The translations under genes and the position numbers were made by a program. A stretch of DNA of 63,740 nucleotides from a candidate division WOR-3 bacterium (lineage in GTDB: Bacteria > Hydrothermota > Tepidihabitantia > Tepidihabitantales > Tepidihabitantaceae). This document shows positions 32,756-42,136 of the stretch, piece by piece. Numbering within the stretch: position 1 is the first letter of the stretch; each line of letters opens with the position of its first letter. The DNA lies in contig VGIR01000007.1 of assembly GCA_016867815.1 (NCBI GenBank), positions 1 to 63,740 of the forward strand. Direction: 5' to 3'. Below the pieces are notes generated by a model, which was given only the letters and a program-made list of their open reading frames with translations, did no database searches and was not told where the DNA came from.

Positions 32756-35582
32756 ACGATATCTCTCTCAGCAGATTGGCCGCGGTCGTGTCCGACGGGA
32801 CGCGCTGGAGCCACTGCTGCATCAGAATCCGCGCCCTGCCCGTATCGTGCAGGTCGTCCAGGTACAACCGGTAGAGCGCCTGGATCGGATCCGGCCGGGT
32901 GGGATCTTCGAGGACGGCCGCTCGATAGGCCGACTCGGCCCTGGCAAACTCGCCCTTGCCCTGGTAGGCGTAGCCGCGGCGCAAAGACAGGTCCGGGTCC
33001 TGGTAGCCGCGGGCCTGGATGGAATCGAGGAAACCGATTGCTTTGTCGTATTGGCCGTTGAGCATCGCGAACATGGACGCGTGGTAGAACAGCGGGACCT
33101 TCTTGTCCTGGTCGAGGCCGAAGCGCAGAGCCTTCTCGATAACGTCAAGCGCCTCGACGTTCTGGCCCGCCTTCTGGAACTCGCCGGCGAGCGCCAGGTA
33201 GCTCGCGGCGTAGTTGATGAGGAGTCCGCGCGTGTTCTCGTCCTTCTCAACGTTGGGGTCGAGCATGGCATCCATCTTGTACACGTCGTACATCATGTGG
33301 CGTGTCTTCGCGACGTCAACCATGTTCGGACCCTCTTCCTTGACCACCCGATTGACCAGACCCTCGAGACGGAGATGCGGATCCACCTCCTCGAGGTTGT
33401 CGCTGGAGACGGTCGTGGCATAGTAGACCGGCGAACGGGGATTGTAGTCAGCAGTGAAGACCTTGGCCCGGTACTCCTCCGGCGTGCAAGCGTAGTCATC
33501 CGGCCACCTCAACTTCACGCCCGCGCTCGTGGCGACGATGTCGCGCATCATGATGTCCTTGAGCAGATACGTACGATTGTCCTTGCCGACGAAGCCCTGC
33601 GGCAGCCTGTCGATCTGCGCCTCGGAGAACGAGATGGGCGCCCCCCAGCGCTTGAGCTGCTTGCAGTACCAGGTCGTGTTGAGCAGCGAGAGGTTGGCGA
33701 CCGCCACGTTCTTGCCGAACTTCGGATCGTAGTTCGAGACCCGCGACAGCACGGTCTGCATGAACCAGAGCGGGAACGTATCGTTGTCACCGTTCGTGAA
33801 GAGGACCGCGTGCTCGCCCGGGCAGGATATCAGCATGTTGTACCCGTACTCCGCCGGTATCCAGTCGCCGCGGCGGGTCACCGACTTGTAGTTCAGGAGC
33901 ATCGGGACGAAGGCGAATGCCAGCAACGCTCCGGACATAGAGTAGACGGGGAGCTTCCGCGCCCTCACCCTGTCGGCAAACCAGCGCAGGAACGCGTAGG
34001 CCCCGACGCCGATGAAGATGGTGTAGAACACGAACGAAAAGGCGTAGAAGTAGTCACGCTCGCGCACCTCGCGGAACCGGAGCTGAGACCGCGGATCTGA
34101 GGTCGAGTACTTCAGGTTCAGGTAGGTGATGAGACCGGCCGATGCGACCAGGAATGCCACCAGAATAAGCACGAATGACCGCTTCTCTTTCTTGAGCTGG
34201 TGCCACATACCCCAGACCCCGAGCAACGGCGGGATCAGCCCGAGCAGGGCCTGCCAGCTGACGTGCAGGAAGATATCGAAGAACCGCGGGTTGCCCCACT
34301 GCCAGAAGAAGTAGCGTATGTAGAACTTCACCTGCTCAAAGTAGGCGACGAACAGGTTGAATTGCGGGTTCTGGTTCATCCGCCAGTCATCTTCGGTCAG
34401 GAACTGGGTCTTGCGCGGTAAGAGCTTCATCGGGTCATACTGCTCGCGCTTGAGCACGCCGACGAAGTCACGCCAGTTCGACGGGTTCACTTCATTGATG
34501 CTGGGTTCGCGTCCGGCGCGTATGAGCATGATGAACTGGACGCAGCCGGCAAGAAACACCAGCCCGAGCATCAGGCCGACGTATCTGAGGCTCAGCTTGC
34601 CCTGGCGGTGCAGCCAGTAAAGGTATCCGCTGTACCCGGCCGCGAGCAGCAGGAGTAGTACCGGCGTCTGCACCCACCGCTCGATGAAGGCCACGGTCGG
34701 TGAAGCAAGGAACAGGACCGTGTCGTCCATCACCCGGTTTCCCGCCGCCACGTAGGCAATCACAAAGACCAGGAAGAATAGGCCGAGTCCGTAGAACACC
34801 GACCTGGTATGGGTCGAACGTTCCATCACCCTGATGCCGTACCAGGTTGCGCCCAGCATCAGCGGGATCGCGACAAACGTGCCCGCGGAGAAGCCCAGCT
34901 CACCCATCGTCAGGATGATCAGGTATCCGGCGACCAGCTCGAAGAGCCTCAACTGCAGCACGGATTCGCGATCCACCACCATCGCGAAGACCAGCACCGC
35001 GAACAAGGTCATCATCGGCGTGAAGTGGATGCCGGTCGAAAGGAAGAGCAGGAACAGTGCGGCCAGTATCAGGCGGTTGTCGCCGTCGGAACGCTGGATG
35101 TGGTCGCGCCAGACCAAGGCCATGTAGAGAACGGACAAAGCGACTACCACGCACGGCCCGTACACCTCGGCCTCGACCGAGTTATCCCAGAAGGAGAACG
35201 CGAAGGCGCAGGCCAGGGCGCCAAAGACGCCGGCGACGTGCGGCAGCCACTTGTCGTGACGCCGTTCCGGGCTCGTGTACGGCGCAATGAGTCTGAGGAC
35301 GAGCAGGTAGATGAGCCCGCAGGAGAAGGCGCCGAACAACACCGGAATGAGGTTGATTCTGAAGGCGTGCTCCGGGCTGGTCGGGAGCATCGAGAAGATG
35401 CGACCGATGGTCACGAAGAGCGGCGTGCCCGGCGGGTGTGGGACTCCGTATATGCAGGCAGTCGCGATCAATTCGCCGCAGTCCCAGAATGCCGCGGTCG
35501 GCGCGACAGTCGAGAGGTAGGCAACCAGCACCACGGCAAACACAGCGGCGAAGAGAATGATGCGTATTCTTCGGTCGTTCAT
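32754..35582 (-). CDS. DUF2723 membrane protein with TPR tail (copy A)
   Basis: A 942-residue protein. The N-terminal DUF2723 domain has AAFWDCGELIATACIYGVPHPPGTP (about residues 30-55), the region thought to hold the acidic catalytic site of GT-C-type transferases, followed by about 12-14 helices to about 560. A soluble middle domain with TNGDNDTFPLWFMQ is next. From about 790 the C-terminus contains TPR-like repeats (YDKAIGFLDSIQARGYQDPDLSLRRGYAYQGKGEFARAESAYRAAV). DUF2723 proteins are related to TMEM260-type O-mannosyltransferases, so a surface-glycosylation role is possible. ATG with GGAGG 8 nt upstream. A paralogue lies just upstream (35745-38591). Confidence 0.8.
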   Translation of the reverse strand: MNDRRIRIILFAAVFAVVLVAYLSTVAPTAAFWDCGELIATACIYGVPHPPGTPLFVTIGRIFSMLPTSPEHAFRINLIPVLFGAFSCGLIYLLVLRLIAPYTSPERRHDKWLPHVAGVFGALACAFAFSFWDNSVEAEVYGPCVVVALSVLYMALVWRDHIQRSDGDNRLILAALFLLFLSTGIHFTPMMTLFAVLVFAMVVDRESVLQLRLFELVAGYLIILTMGELGFSAGTFVAIPLMLGATWYGIRVMERSTHTRSVFYGLGLFFLVFVIAYVAAGNRVMDDTVLFLASPTVAFIERWVQTPVLLLLLAAGYSGYLYWLHRQGKLSLRYVGLMLGLVFLAGCVQFIMLIRAGREPSINEVNPSNWRDFVGVLKREQYDPMKLLPRKTQFLTEDDWRMNQNPQFNLFVAYFEQVKFYIRYFFWQWGNPRFFDIFLHVSWQALLGLIPPLLGVWGMWHQLKKEKRSFVLILVAFLVASAGLITYLNLKYSTSDPRSQLRFREVRERDYFYAFSFVFYTIFIGVGAYAFLRWFADRVRARKLPVYSMSGALLAFAFVPMLLNYKSVTRRGDWIPAEYGYNMLISCPGEHAVLFTNGDNDTFPLWFMQTVLSRVSNYDPKFGKNVAVANLSLLNTTWYCKQLKRWGAPISFSEAQIDRLPQGFVGKDNRTYLLKDIMMRDIVATSAGVKLRWPDDYACTPEEYRAKVFTADYNPRSPVYYATTVSSDNLEEVDPHLRLEGLVNRVVKEEGPNMVDVAKTRHMMYDVYKMDAMLDPNVEKDENTRGLLINYAASYLALAGEFQKAGQNVEALDVIEKALRFGLDQDKKVPLFYHASMFAMLNGQYDKAIGFLDSIQARGYQDPDLSLRRGYAYQGKGEFARAESAYRAAVLEDPTRPDPIQALYRLYLDDLHDTGRARILMQQWLQRVPSDTTAANLLREIS

Positions 35583-35605
35583 CAGGCGGGCCTCCGGGAA
35601 AAGAA

Positions 35606-35645
35606 AGGAGTCAAGGATTCAAGGAGTCAGGTGCCAGGCACACGG
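35606..35645. repeat. GGAGTCAAGGATTCAA-type short repeat
   Basis: AGGAGTCAAGGATTCAAGGA (35606-35625) and onward has an approximately 8-nt period and is followed by a GTGCC/GGCAC palindrome (about 35631-35642). It occupies much of the gap upstream of DUF2723 copy A. Confidence 0.55.
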
Positions 35646-35744
35646 CCCGGCAGCACGGTTCTGTGGCTCACTCACGCAGGCTGATACTATAGAGAGAACC
35701 AAATGGAGTCAAATCAGACGTCCGCAGGCAGCCGCGAACCCCGG

Positions 35745-38591
35745 CTAGGAAAGCTGTTGCAGCTGGCGGGCGGCGGCCGAGTCGGACGGGGCGCGACGCA
35801 ACCAGAGCTGAAGAAGTGCCTTGCCTTTGGCCGTATCGCCAAGCTTGCCCAGGTAGAGATGGACCAGTGCCTGCACGACTTCGCCCCGGCCTGGGTCAGC
35901 GCTCATTGCCTCGATGTAGGCCGACTCAGCCTGCTTGAGGTTCTCCTTGCCCTCGTGGGCCAGGCCGCGTCGCAATGCGAAGTCGGGCTGCGTGAACCCG
36001 AGCGCCTGGATAGTATCGAGCGCGGCCAGGGCCCTGTCATAGTTCCCGTTCTCCAGCGCGACACTCGAAAGATGATAGAGGACCGTCATCCGGCGGTCCC
36101 GGTCAAGATCCAGCCCGGTAGCCAGGGTCAGGACGTGCTCGGCGTCGAGCGGACGATTCAGGCGCCGGTAGCCATTGGCCATCGACATGAAAGTCGCGGC
36201 ATAGGTCAGAAGCAGTCCCCTGGTATTCTCATCTTTGCTGACGCGAGGGTCAAGTATCGACTTCATGCTGTACACGGAGTCAACCAGGTAGCGGCTCCGG
36301 TCCAGGTCCACTTGCTCGCTCCCCGCGTCGGGTACGACGCGATAGACCAGGCCTTCCAACCGGAGGTGCGACTTCACATCCTGCAGGCTGCCGGGCGAAA
36401 CCGTGGTCGCGATATAGACCGGCGTCCGGGGTTTGTAGCCCGGGCCGAACACCTTCGCAATGTACTCCTCGGAGGTCGCAGCGTAGTCTTCCGGCCAGTT
36501 GAGTTTGACTCCACCGGCGGTCGCCACCATATCGCGGATCATTACGTCCTCAAGCAGGAACGTCCGGTTGTTCTTGCCGACGAAGCCGCGCGGAAGCTGC
36601 TCTATCTCCTCCTCGGTGAAGGAGATCGGCGCGCCCCACCGCTTCAGTTGCTTGATGTACCAGTTCGTGTTCAGAAGCGAGAGGATCCCGACCCGGACGT
36701 TCTTGCCGAAATCGTGGCTATAGCCGGCAATACGCGAGGGCACCGTCTGCATGAACCAGAGCGGGAAAGTGTCGTTGTCGCCATTGGTGAAGAGGACTGC
36801 GCGCTCGCCCGGGCAAGATGCGAGCATATTGTACCCGTACTCGGCCGGTATCCAGTCGCCCCGGCGGCTGACTTCCGGATAGTTCAGCAGCATCGGTACG
36901 AACCCGAATGCAAGGAGCGCGCCGGACAGCGCGTAGGCCGGTGCGCGTCTGAATCGGAGTCGATCGATGACCGTCCGAAGAAATGCGTATGCCCCGACAC
37001 CGACGAAGATCGTATAGAAGACAAAGGAGAAGGCGTAGAAATAGTCGCGCTCGCGCACCTCCAGGTATCCGTACCCGCCCTGGGCCGGGTTGCCGCGCCT
37101 TGGATCCGAGGGCGAGTACTTCAGATTCAGGTAGGTGACCAGGCCGATCGAAGCCACCAGGAAGGCAACGAAGATGAGGACGAAGGATCGCTTCTCGCGT
37201 CGGAACTGATGCCACATGCCCCACAGCCCAAGCAAAGGCGGTATCAAGCCGAGCAGGGCCTGCCAGCCAACGTGCAGGAAGATGTCGAAGAAGCGCGCGT
37301 TGCCCCACTGCCAGAAGAAATAGCGGAGGTAGAACTTGACCTGCTCGAAGTACGCAACCAGCACGCCGAAGCGCGGGTTCCGATTCATCCGCCAGTCATC
37401 TTCGGTCAGGAACTGCGTCTTGCGCGGCAGGAGCTTCATTGGATCGTACTGCTCGCGCTTGAGCACGCTGACGAAATCGCGCCAGTTTGACGGGTCCGCC
37501 TCGTTGATCGTGGGCGAGTGACTCGCGCGGATGAACATGATGAACTGCACCGTACCGGCGAGAAGTACCAGTCCGAGCATCAACCCCACGTACTTTGGGC
37601 TCAGCCGCCGCTGGCGGTGGAGCCAGTAGAGGTACCCACCGTAGCTCGCTACCAGCAGCAGCAGCAGCATTGGCGAGCGCACCCACCGTTCGATCAAAGC
37701 CACGGTCGGCGACGCAAGGAACAGCACCGTATCGTCCATTATCGCGTTCCCTGCCGCCACGTAGGCGATGACGAACACGAGGAAGAACAGGCCCAGGCCG
37801 TAGAACACCGACCGCGTATGGGTGGAGCGATCCATCACCCTGATACCGTACCAGGCCGCGCCCAGCATCAGCGGTATGGCGACGAAGGCAGCGACGGAGA
37901 GCCCCAGTTCGGCCATCGTCAGTATCACCAGGTAGGCGGCGAACAGCTCGAAGAGCCTGAGCTGCAGTACCGCTTCCCGGTCGACGATGAGTGCAAACAC
38001 CAGCACTGCGAATACGGTCATCATCGGGGTGAAGTGGATACCGGTGGAAAGAAAGAGGAGGAAAATCGCGGCCAGAATCAGGCGATTGTCGCCGCCCGCC
38101 CGCTTGAGTTGTTCGCGCCAGACCAGCGCCATGTAGAGCACCGACAAAGCGACGACCACGCACGGGCCGTAGACCTCGGCCTCGACCGAGTTGTCCCAGA
38201 ACGAGAACGCGAAGGCGCAGGCAAGGCCGCCGAACACGCCGGCGACGTGCGGCAGCCACCTGTCGTGCCGGCGTTCGGGAACGACGTAGGACGAAATGAG
38301 TTTGAGGACAAGCAGGTAGATGAGCCCGCAGGAGAAGGCACCGAAGAGCACCGGGATCAGGGTGACTCGGAAAGCCACCTCTTTCGCCACGGGCAGCATG
38401 GAGAAGATGCGCCCCAGGGTTACGAACAACGGCGTGCCGGGCGGGTGCGGGACGCCCATCGTGAACGCCGCCGAAATCAACTCGCCGCAGTCCCAGAACG
38501 CCGCGGTTGGGGCGGCGCTGTACAGGTACACACCGGCCACGACGACGAACACCGCCGCGAACACCAGCAGCCGGACTCTAGTATCGTTCAT
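35745..38591 (-). CDS. DUF2723 membrane protein with TPR tail (copy B)
   Basis: A 948-residue paralogue of copy A, very similar throughout: AAFWDCGELISAAFTMGVPHPPGTP near residue 30, the membrane region to about 560, TNGDNDTFPLWFMQ, and a C-terminal TPR-like segment (AESAYIEAMSADPGRGEVVQALVHLYLGKL). The two differ most in the TPR tail and in an insert RRGNPAQGGYGYLEVRERDYF. They probably arose by tandem duplication. GGAGG is 8 nt before the ATG, which lies 3 nt after the cdaA stop, so copy B belongs to the folP-cdaA transcript. Confidence 0.8.
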   Translation of the reverse strand: MNDTRVRLLVFAAVFVVVAGVYLYSAAPTAAFWDCGELISAAFTMGVPHPPGTPLFVTLGRIFSMLPVAKEVAFRVTLIPVLFGAFSCGLIYLLVLKLISSYVVPERRHDRWLPHVAGVFGGLACAFAFSFWDNSVEAEVYGPCVVVALSVLYMALVWREQLKRAGGDNRLILAAIFLLFLSTGIHFTPMMTVFAVLVFALIVDREAVLQLRLFELFAAYLVILTMAELGLSVAAFVAIPLMLGAAWYGIRVMDRSTHTRSVFYGLGLFFLVFVIAYVAAGNAIMDDTVLFLASPTVALIERWVRSPMLLLLLVASYGGYLYWLHRQRRLSPKYVGLMLGLVLLAGTVQFIMFIRASHSPTINEADPSNWRDFVSVLKREQYDPMKLLPRKTQFLTEDDWRMNRNPRFGVLVAYFEQVKFYLRYFFWQWGNARFFDIFLHVGWQALLGLIPPLLGLWGMWHQFRREKRSFVLIFVAFLVASIGLVTYLNLKYSPSDPRRGNPAQGGYGYLEVRERDYFYAFSFVFYTIFVGVGAYAFLRTVIDRLRFRRAPAYALSGALLAFGFVPMLLNYPEVSRRGDWIPAEYGYNMLASCPGERAVLFTNGDNDTFPLWFMQTVPSRIAGYSHDFGKNVRVGILSLLNTNWYIKQLKRWGAPISFTEEEIEQLPRGFVGKNNRTFLLEDVMIRDMVATAGGVKLNWPEDYAATSEEYIAKVFGPGYKPRTPVYIATTVSPGSLQDVKSHLRLEGLVYRVVPDAGSEQVDLDRSRYLVDSVYSMKSILDPRVSKDENTRGLLLTYAATFMSMANGYRRLNRPLDAEHVLTLATGLDLDRDRRMTVLYHLSSVALENGNYDRALAALDTIQALGFTQPDFALRRGLAHEGKENLKQAESAYIEAMSADPGRGEVVQALVHLYLGKLGDTAKGKALLQLWLRRAPSDSAAARQLQQLS

Positions 38592-38594
38592 GAA

Positions 38595-39353
38595 TCAGAC
38601 CTCCGTGGCCAGGGCTTGCTGGATGTTGTACTTGAGCTGGGACGGCGTGAGCCCGGACAGCAGCGCACCGCGGTTGGCAAAGCTGATCTTGCCCGTGGTT
38701 TCCGAGACAATCACGGCGATGGCATCGGTCACGGTCGCGATGCCGAGTCCGGCCCGGTGGCGCATCCCCAACGCATTCTCGACGTACCGCTCTTCACTCA
38801 AGGGCAGCGTACAGCCGGCGGCCACAACTTGCCCGGCGATGATGATGGCACCGCCGTCGTGCAAAGGCGCAGGGGGAGTGAAGATCGAAACCAACAGCGG
38901 CGCCGAAACCCGCGCTTCCACCCTGGTCCCGGTCTCAACATAGTCGCGGAGCCCGATATCGCGTTCGATGACCAGCAGCGCACCGATCCTGTGGTCTTTC
39001 ATCTGCGCCGCCGCCTCGACGATCTCTTCGACGGCGGCAGCATCCGCCCCGTGCTTCAGGAGGAACCGCAGCGGCCGGTAGCGGCCGAACCGGGACAGGA
39101 TGTTCCGAATCTCGGGCTGGAAGATGATGACGAAGGCGACAATCCAGACGGTAGTCAGCGAGTTGACGATGAGACCGACTGCTTTGAGGTCGAGCCAGCG
39201 TGCAACGAACGACACCGCTACCAGGAAGAAAAGTCCGTAGAGCATGCGGATGGCGCGCGTGCCCTTCAGGAAACGGAGGAAATAGTAGGCCAGCAGGGCC
39301 ACCATCAGGATGTCGAAGGCGTCTACCCAGCGGAAACTGACGAACGACAGCAC
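38595..39353 (-). CDS. cdaA: Diadenylate cyclase CdaA
   Basis: A 252-residue membrane diadenylate cyclase that makes c-di-AMP from two ATP. Three N-terminal helices (about 10-75) are followed by the DAC domain with LHDGGAIIIAG (the DGA motif) and GMRHRAGLGIATVTDA (the RHR motif). Size matches CdaA. In many bacteria cdaA lies next to cdaR/glmM or folP; here it directly follows folP (GTG immediately after the TAG) and is followed by a DUF2723 gene. Its product signals envelope and osmotic state. Confidence 0.92.
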   Translation of the reverse strand: MLSFVSFRWVDAFDILMVALLAYYFLRFLKGTRAIRMLYGLFFLVAVSFVARWLDLKAVGLIVNSLTTVWIVAFVIIFQPEIRNILSRFGRYRPLRFLLKHGADAAAVEEIVEAAAQMKDHRIGALLVIERDIGLRDYVETGTRVEARVSAPLLVSIFTPPAPLHDGGAIIIAGQVVAAGCTLPLSEERYVENALGMRHRAGLGIATVTDAIAVIVSETTGKISFANRGALLSGLTPSQLKYNIQQALATEV

Positions 39354-40547
39354 CTAGGCTCTCATCTCCACGGCATCGGCCAGCTTCAAAGCCTTCACAA
39401 CCGGTTTGACGTCATGAACACGCAGAACGTTCGCCCCGTTCCTCGCCGCCAGCACACACGCAGCGATTGTTCCCTCGACTCGCTCTCCCGGCGGCGAGTC
39501 CGAAACCGCACCGATGAAGCGCTTGCGAGACGGGCCAACTACGACCGGTGCACCCAGGGACTCAAGCTCAGCCAGCCGGCGCAGGATTTCGAGATTGTGC
39601 GCCACGGTCTTGCCGAAGCCGATGCCCGGGTCAACGAGCATCTGCGTGCGCGCGATGCCGGCGGCCTCTCCCCGCCTCAACGCCTCAGCCAGGAAGTCGG
39701 TTACTTCGGCCATCAGGTCGGAGTATTCGGGCTTCTTCTGCATGGTGCGGGGCCGGCCTTTCATGTGCATCAGTATACATGGGACTCCGGCTCGCGCCAC
39801 AATCACTGCCATTTGCCTGTCTCCGGCAAAGGCAGACACGTCGTTCACGATATCCGCGCCCTCGCTGAGCGCGATGCTCGTGACCGTCGCGCTGGTTGTA
39901 TCAACTGACACCGGTGTCTTCAGCCTCTTCTTCACCGCCCGCAGCACCGGGAGAAGCCGCGCCTGTTGCTCCCTCACCGGAACCGGTCGGGAACCGGGCC
40001 TGGTCGACTCCGCTCCAATGTCTATGAAATCAGCACCTTCCTCCGCCATCGACAACGCATGCTCGACTGCAGCCGACGGCTCAAGGAACCTTCCGCCGTC
40101 GGAGAAGGAATCGGGAGTGACGTTGAGTATGCCCATCACGTACGTTCGTCTGCCCAGATCCAGGGTTTTCCGCCCCAGCTTGATGGACCGCGTCCGTGAC
40201 TGCAGGTTTCCAACCAACTCGCTGAGTTCCGGGACAAGTCGGGCCACACATTCCGGCTGGTCTGCCAGTCGGTACCCGAGCGTCTGCAGTTGTCGTTTGG
40301 TCAGGAAGAGAATCGCATCCGTGCGCCTGACTCGACCCGAGACGACCAACCGGTTCACCGCACAGTCCCCTCCGCAGGCCATCGCGGTCTGCTTCAGGAT
40401 GTTCGCTGTCGCCGTTGATAGGCAGTCAACCTTGATGGCGACCACCCGGCTCTTGGCCCGGAAAATCGGCCAGCTCAGCGGGTCGGCTCCAACCCGGGTG
40501 AGCTCAACATCGAGGTCGGCCTGGTTCGCTACGGAGAGCAGACGCAT
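39354..40547 (-). CDS. folP: Dihydropteroate synthase
   Basis: FolP joins p-aminobenzoate and dihydropterin pyrophosphate in folate synthesis. The catalytic domain (about residues 130-397) has YVMGILNVTPDSFSDGG, ADFIDIGAESTRPGS, ILMHMKGRPRTMQ and VVGPSRKRFIG, all characteristic. The protein is 397 residues against about 280 for E. coli FolP; the first about 130 residues are an additional N-terminal domain of the type seen in some long DHPS proteins. The promoter -10 (TATAAG) lies 5 nt before the ATG, so it is predicted to be leaderless. It is first gene of a folP-cdaA-DUF2723 operon. Confidence 0.92.
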   Translation of the reverse strand: MRLLSVANQADLDVELTRVGADPLSWPIFRAKSRVVAIKVDCLSTATANILKQTAMACGGDCAVNRLVVSGRVRRTDAILFLTKRQLQTLGYRLADQPECVARLVPELSELVGNLQSRTRSIKLGRKTLDLGRRTYVMGILNVTPDSFSDGGRFLEPSAAVEHALSMAEEGADFIDIGAESTRPGSRPVPVREQQARLLPVLRAVKKRLKTPVSVDTTSATVTSIALSEGADIVNDVSAFAGDRQMAVIVARAGVPCILMHMKGRPRTMQKKPEYSDLMAEVTDFLAEALRRGEAAGIARTQMLVDPGIGFGKTVAHNLEILRRLAELESLGAPVVVGPSRKRFIGAVSDSPPGERVEGTIAACVLAARNGANVLRVHDVKPVVKALKLADAVEMRA

Positions 40548-40552
40548 GTGAA

Positions 40553-40581
40553 CTTATAGGCTAGCTGACGCCGGAAGTCAA
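40553..40581 (-). promoter_or_regulatory. Promoter of the folP operon
   Basis: On the minus strand: TTGACT (40581-40576), 17-bp spacer, TATAAG (40558-40553), then 5 nt to the ATG. The phrase repeat starts immediately upstream. Confidence 0.65.
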
Positions 40582-40585
40582 GCAA

Positions 40586-40673
40586 TAGTGGACAAGTGGT
40601 CTAGTGGTCCAGTGCTCCAGTGTGGAACCTGCAACACTTGATCACTAGGCCACTAGATCACTCGACCACCTTC
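40586..40673. repeat. Phrase repeat with inverted arms
   Basis: Left arm GTGGTCTAGTGGTCCAGTGC (40596-40615); right arm CACTTGATCACTAGGCCACT and AGATCACTCGACCACC (40635-40670), complementary in type. It fills the space between the folP promoter and the rocD stop codon, and shares its phrase with hypA and 32659-32755. Confidence 0.8.
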
Positions 40674-41870
40674 CTACCTCAGGACCTGCCCGATACGGTC
40701 CAGTGCCCAGTCGACCTCCGATTTCGCTATGATGAGCGGCGGGGCGAGACGGATGACCGTTCCGTGTGTCTCTTTCGCCAGCACGCCCAGCCCCATCAGC
40801 TTCTCGCAGAAACCGCGCGCCGGTCCTGACTCGGGCTTGATGTCTACGCCGATGAGTAGACCCCTGCCCCTGATTTCCGCGATGTGGGGCGAGTTCATCT
40901 TCGCTAGTTCGGTGCGCAGGTATTCGCCCATCGCAAACGAGTTCTCCGGCAGCTTCTCTTCGAGGATGACCTCGACCGCTGCCTTGCCGACAGCGCAGGC
41001 CAGCGGGTTCCCGCCAAAGGTCGAGCCGTGGTTGCCGGGCGTGAAGACCGACATGAGTTCTTTGGATGCAAGCGCGCCGGATACCGGGAAGCAACCTCCG
41101 CCCAGCGCCTTGCCCACAATCAGCACGTCCGGCTTGACGCCGTCGTACTCGTAGCAGAAGAGCCGGCCGGTCCGACCCAGCCCGGTCTGGATCTCATCGG
41201 TCATCAACAGGACATTGTTGCGCGTGCAGATTTCGCGCGCCGCCCTAAGGAATCCGCCCTTCGGCACCTTGATCCCGGCTTCGCCCTGGATCGGCTCAAC
41301 CAGGAACGCCACCGTGTTCGGCGTGATGGCCTTCTCCAGCGCCGCAGTGTCGTTGTACGGAATCATCCTGAACCCGGGCGTGAAAGGCCCGAAGCCGTCA
41401 CTGTAAAGCTTCTCCGGCGAGAAACCGACAATGGTCGTGGTCCGGCCGTGGAAGTTGCCGTCGCAGACGATGACCTCGGCCTTGCCCTCGGGCACTCCCC
41501 GCCTCGTGTAGCCCCAGCGCCGGCACAGCTTGATCGCAGTCTCGACCGCCTCGGCCCCGGTGTTCATCAAGAGCACCTGGTCCATCCCGCACGCCTCAGT
41601 CACGGTCTTGCAGAAAGGCCCGAACGTATCATGGTGGAACGCACGAGAGGTCAGGCAGAGCCTGTCCATCTGCTCTCGCATCGCGGCCAGTATCTTCGGA
41701 TGGCGGTGCCCCTGGTTCAGGGCCGAGTAGGAGGAGAGCATGTCAAGATAGCGCTTCCCTTCGACGTCCTCGACCCACACGCCTTCGCCCTTGGCCAGGA
41801 CGACCGGCAAGGGCAGGTAGTTGCGGGCGCTGTGTGCTTCGGCCAGATGAATGTAGTCCAGGCTCTTCAC
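40674..41870 (-). CDS. rocD: Ornithine aminotransferase-like class-III aminotransferase
   Basis: A 398-residue PLP enzyme of the ornithine-oxoacid transaminase group. It begins LAEAHSARNYLPLPVVLAKGEGVWVEDVEGKRYLDMLSSYSALNQGHRHP; has TGAEAVETAIKLCRRWGY, VEPIQGEAGI, TDEIQTGLGRTGR, and VGKALGGGCFPVSG with the PLP lysine; ends with a STFGGNPLACAVG segment. Role: interconvert ornithine and glutamate semialdehyde, by family. GTG 41870 is chosen: AAAGGAG lies 5 nt upstream and family homology starts here. The frame extends 45 codons further without conservation. Promoter at 41903-41931. Confidence 0.85.
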   Translation of the reverse strand: MKSLDYIHLAEAHSARNYLPLPVVLAKGEGVWVEDVEGKRYLDMLSSYSALNQGHRHPKILAAMREQMDRLCLTSRAFHHDTFGPFCKTVTEACGMDQVLLMNTGAEAVETAIKLCRRWGYTRRGVPEGKAEVIVCDGNFHGRTTTIVGFSPEKLYSDGFGPFTPGFRMIPYNDTAALEKAITPNTVAFLVEPIQGEAGIKVPKGGFLRAAREICTRNNVLLMTDEIQTGLGRTGRLFCYEYDGVKPDVLIVGKALGGGCFPVSGALASKELMSVFTPGNHGSTFGGNPLACAVGKAAVEVILEEKLPENSFAMGEYLRTELAKMNSPHIAEIRGRGLLIGVDIKPESGPARGFCEKLMGLGVLAKETHGTVIRLAPPLIIAKSEVDWALDRIGQVLR

Positions 41871-41902
41871 TAGAACTCCTTTCGCTTGCGGGCTGGACTC
41901 GT

Positions 41903-41931
41903 ATTCTAGCCGATACACTGCACTGAGGCAA
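41903..41931 (-). promoter_or_regulatory. Promoter of rocD
   Basis: On the minus strand: TTGCCT (41931-41926), 17-bp spacer, TAGAAT (41908-41903), followed by a leader of about 25 nt with AAAGGAG. Confidence 0.55.
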
Positions 41932-42136
41932 GCTCGCTCGAACCGGACCCGCAACTTCCGGTCAACAATCTGCGCCGCGGCTTCCTTGGCTACATCCTGA
42001 GACAAAGATTGACATCCGGACGCGTTTGAGTCAAATAGAAGAGGTCACTGCCAACGATCCGTGCGGAGGCGCGATCGTCCTCTGGCTTGGAAAGCAACCT
42101 GGGTCACGAGTGTTGAAACTGGAAAAGGAGCACAAG

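Noticed and set aside
35703-39908. Long plus-strand frames (595 and 796 codons) opposite the DUF2723 genes and folP
   Set aside because: They are antisense to well-supported genes and have compositionally biased His/Gln/Arg/Glu-rich translations.
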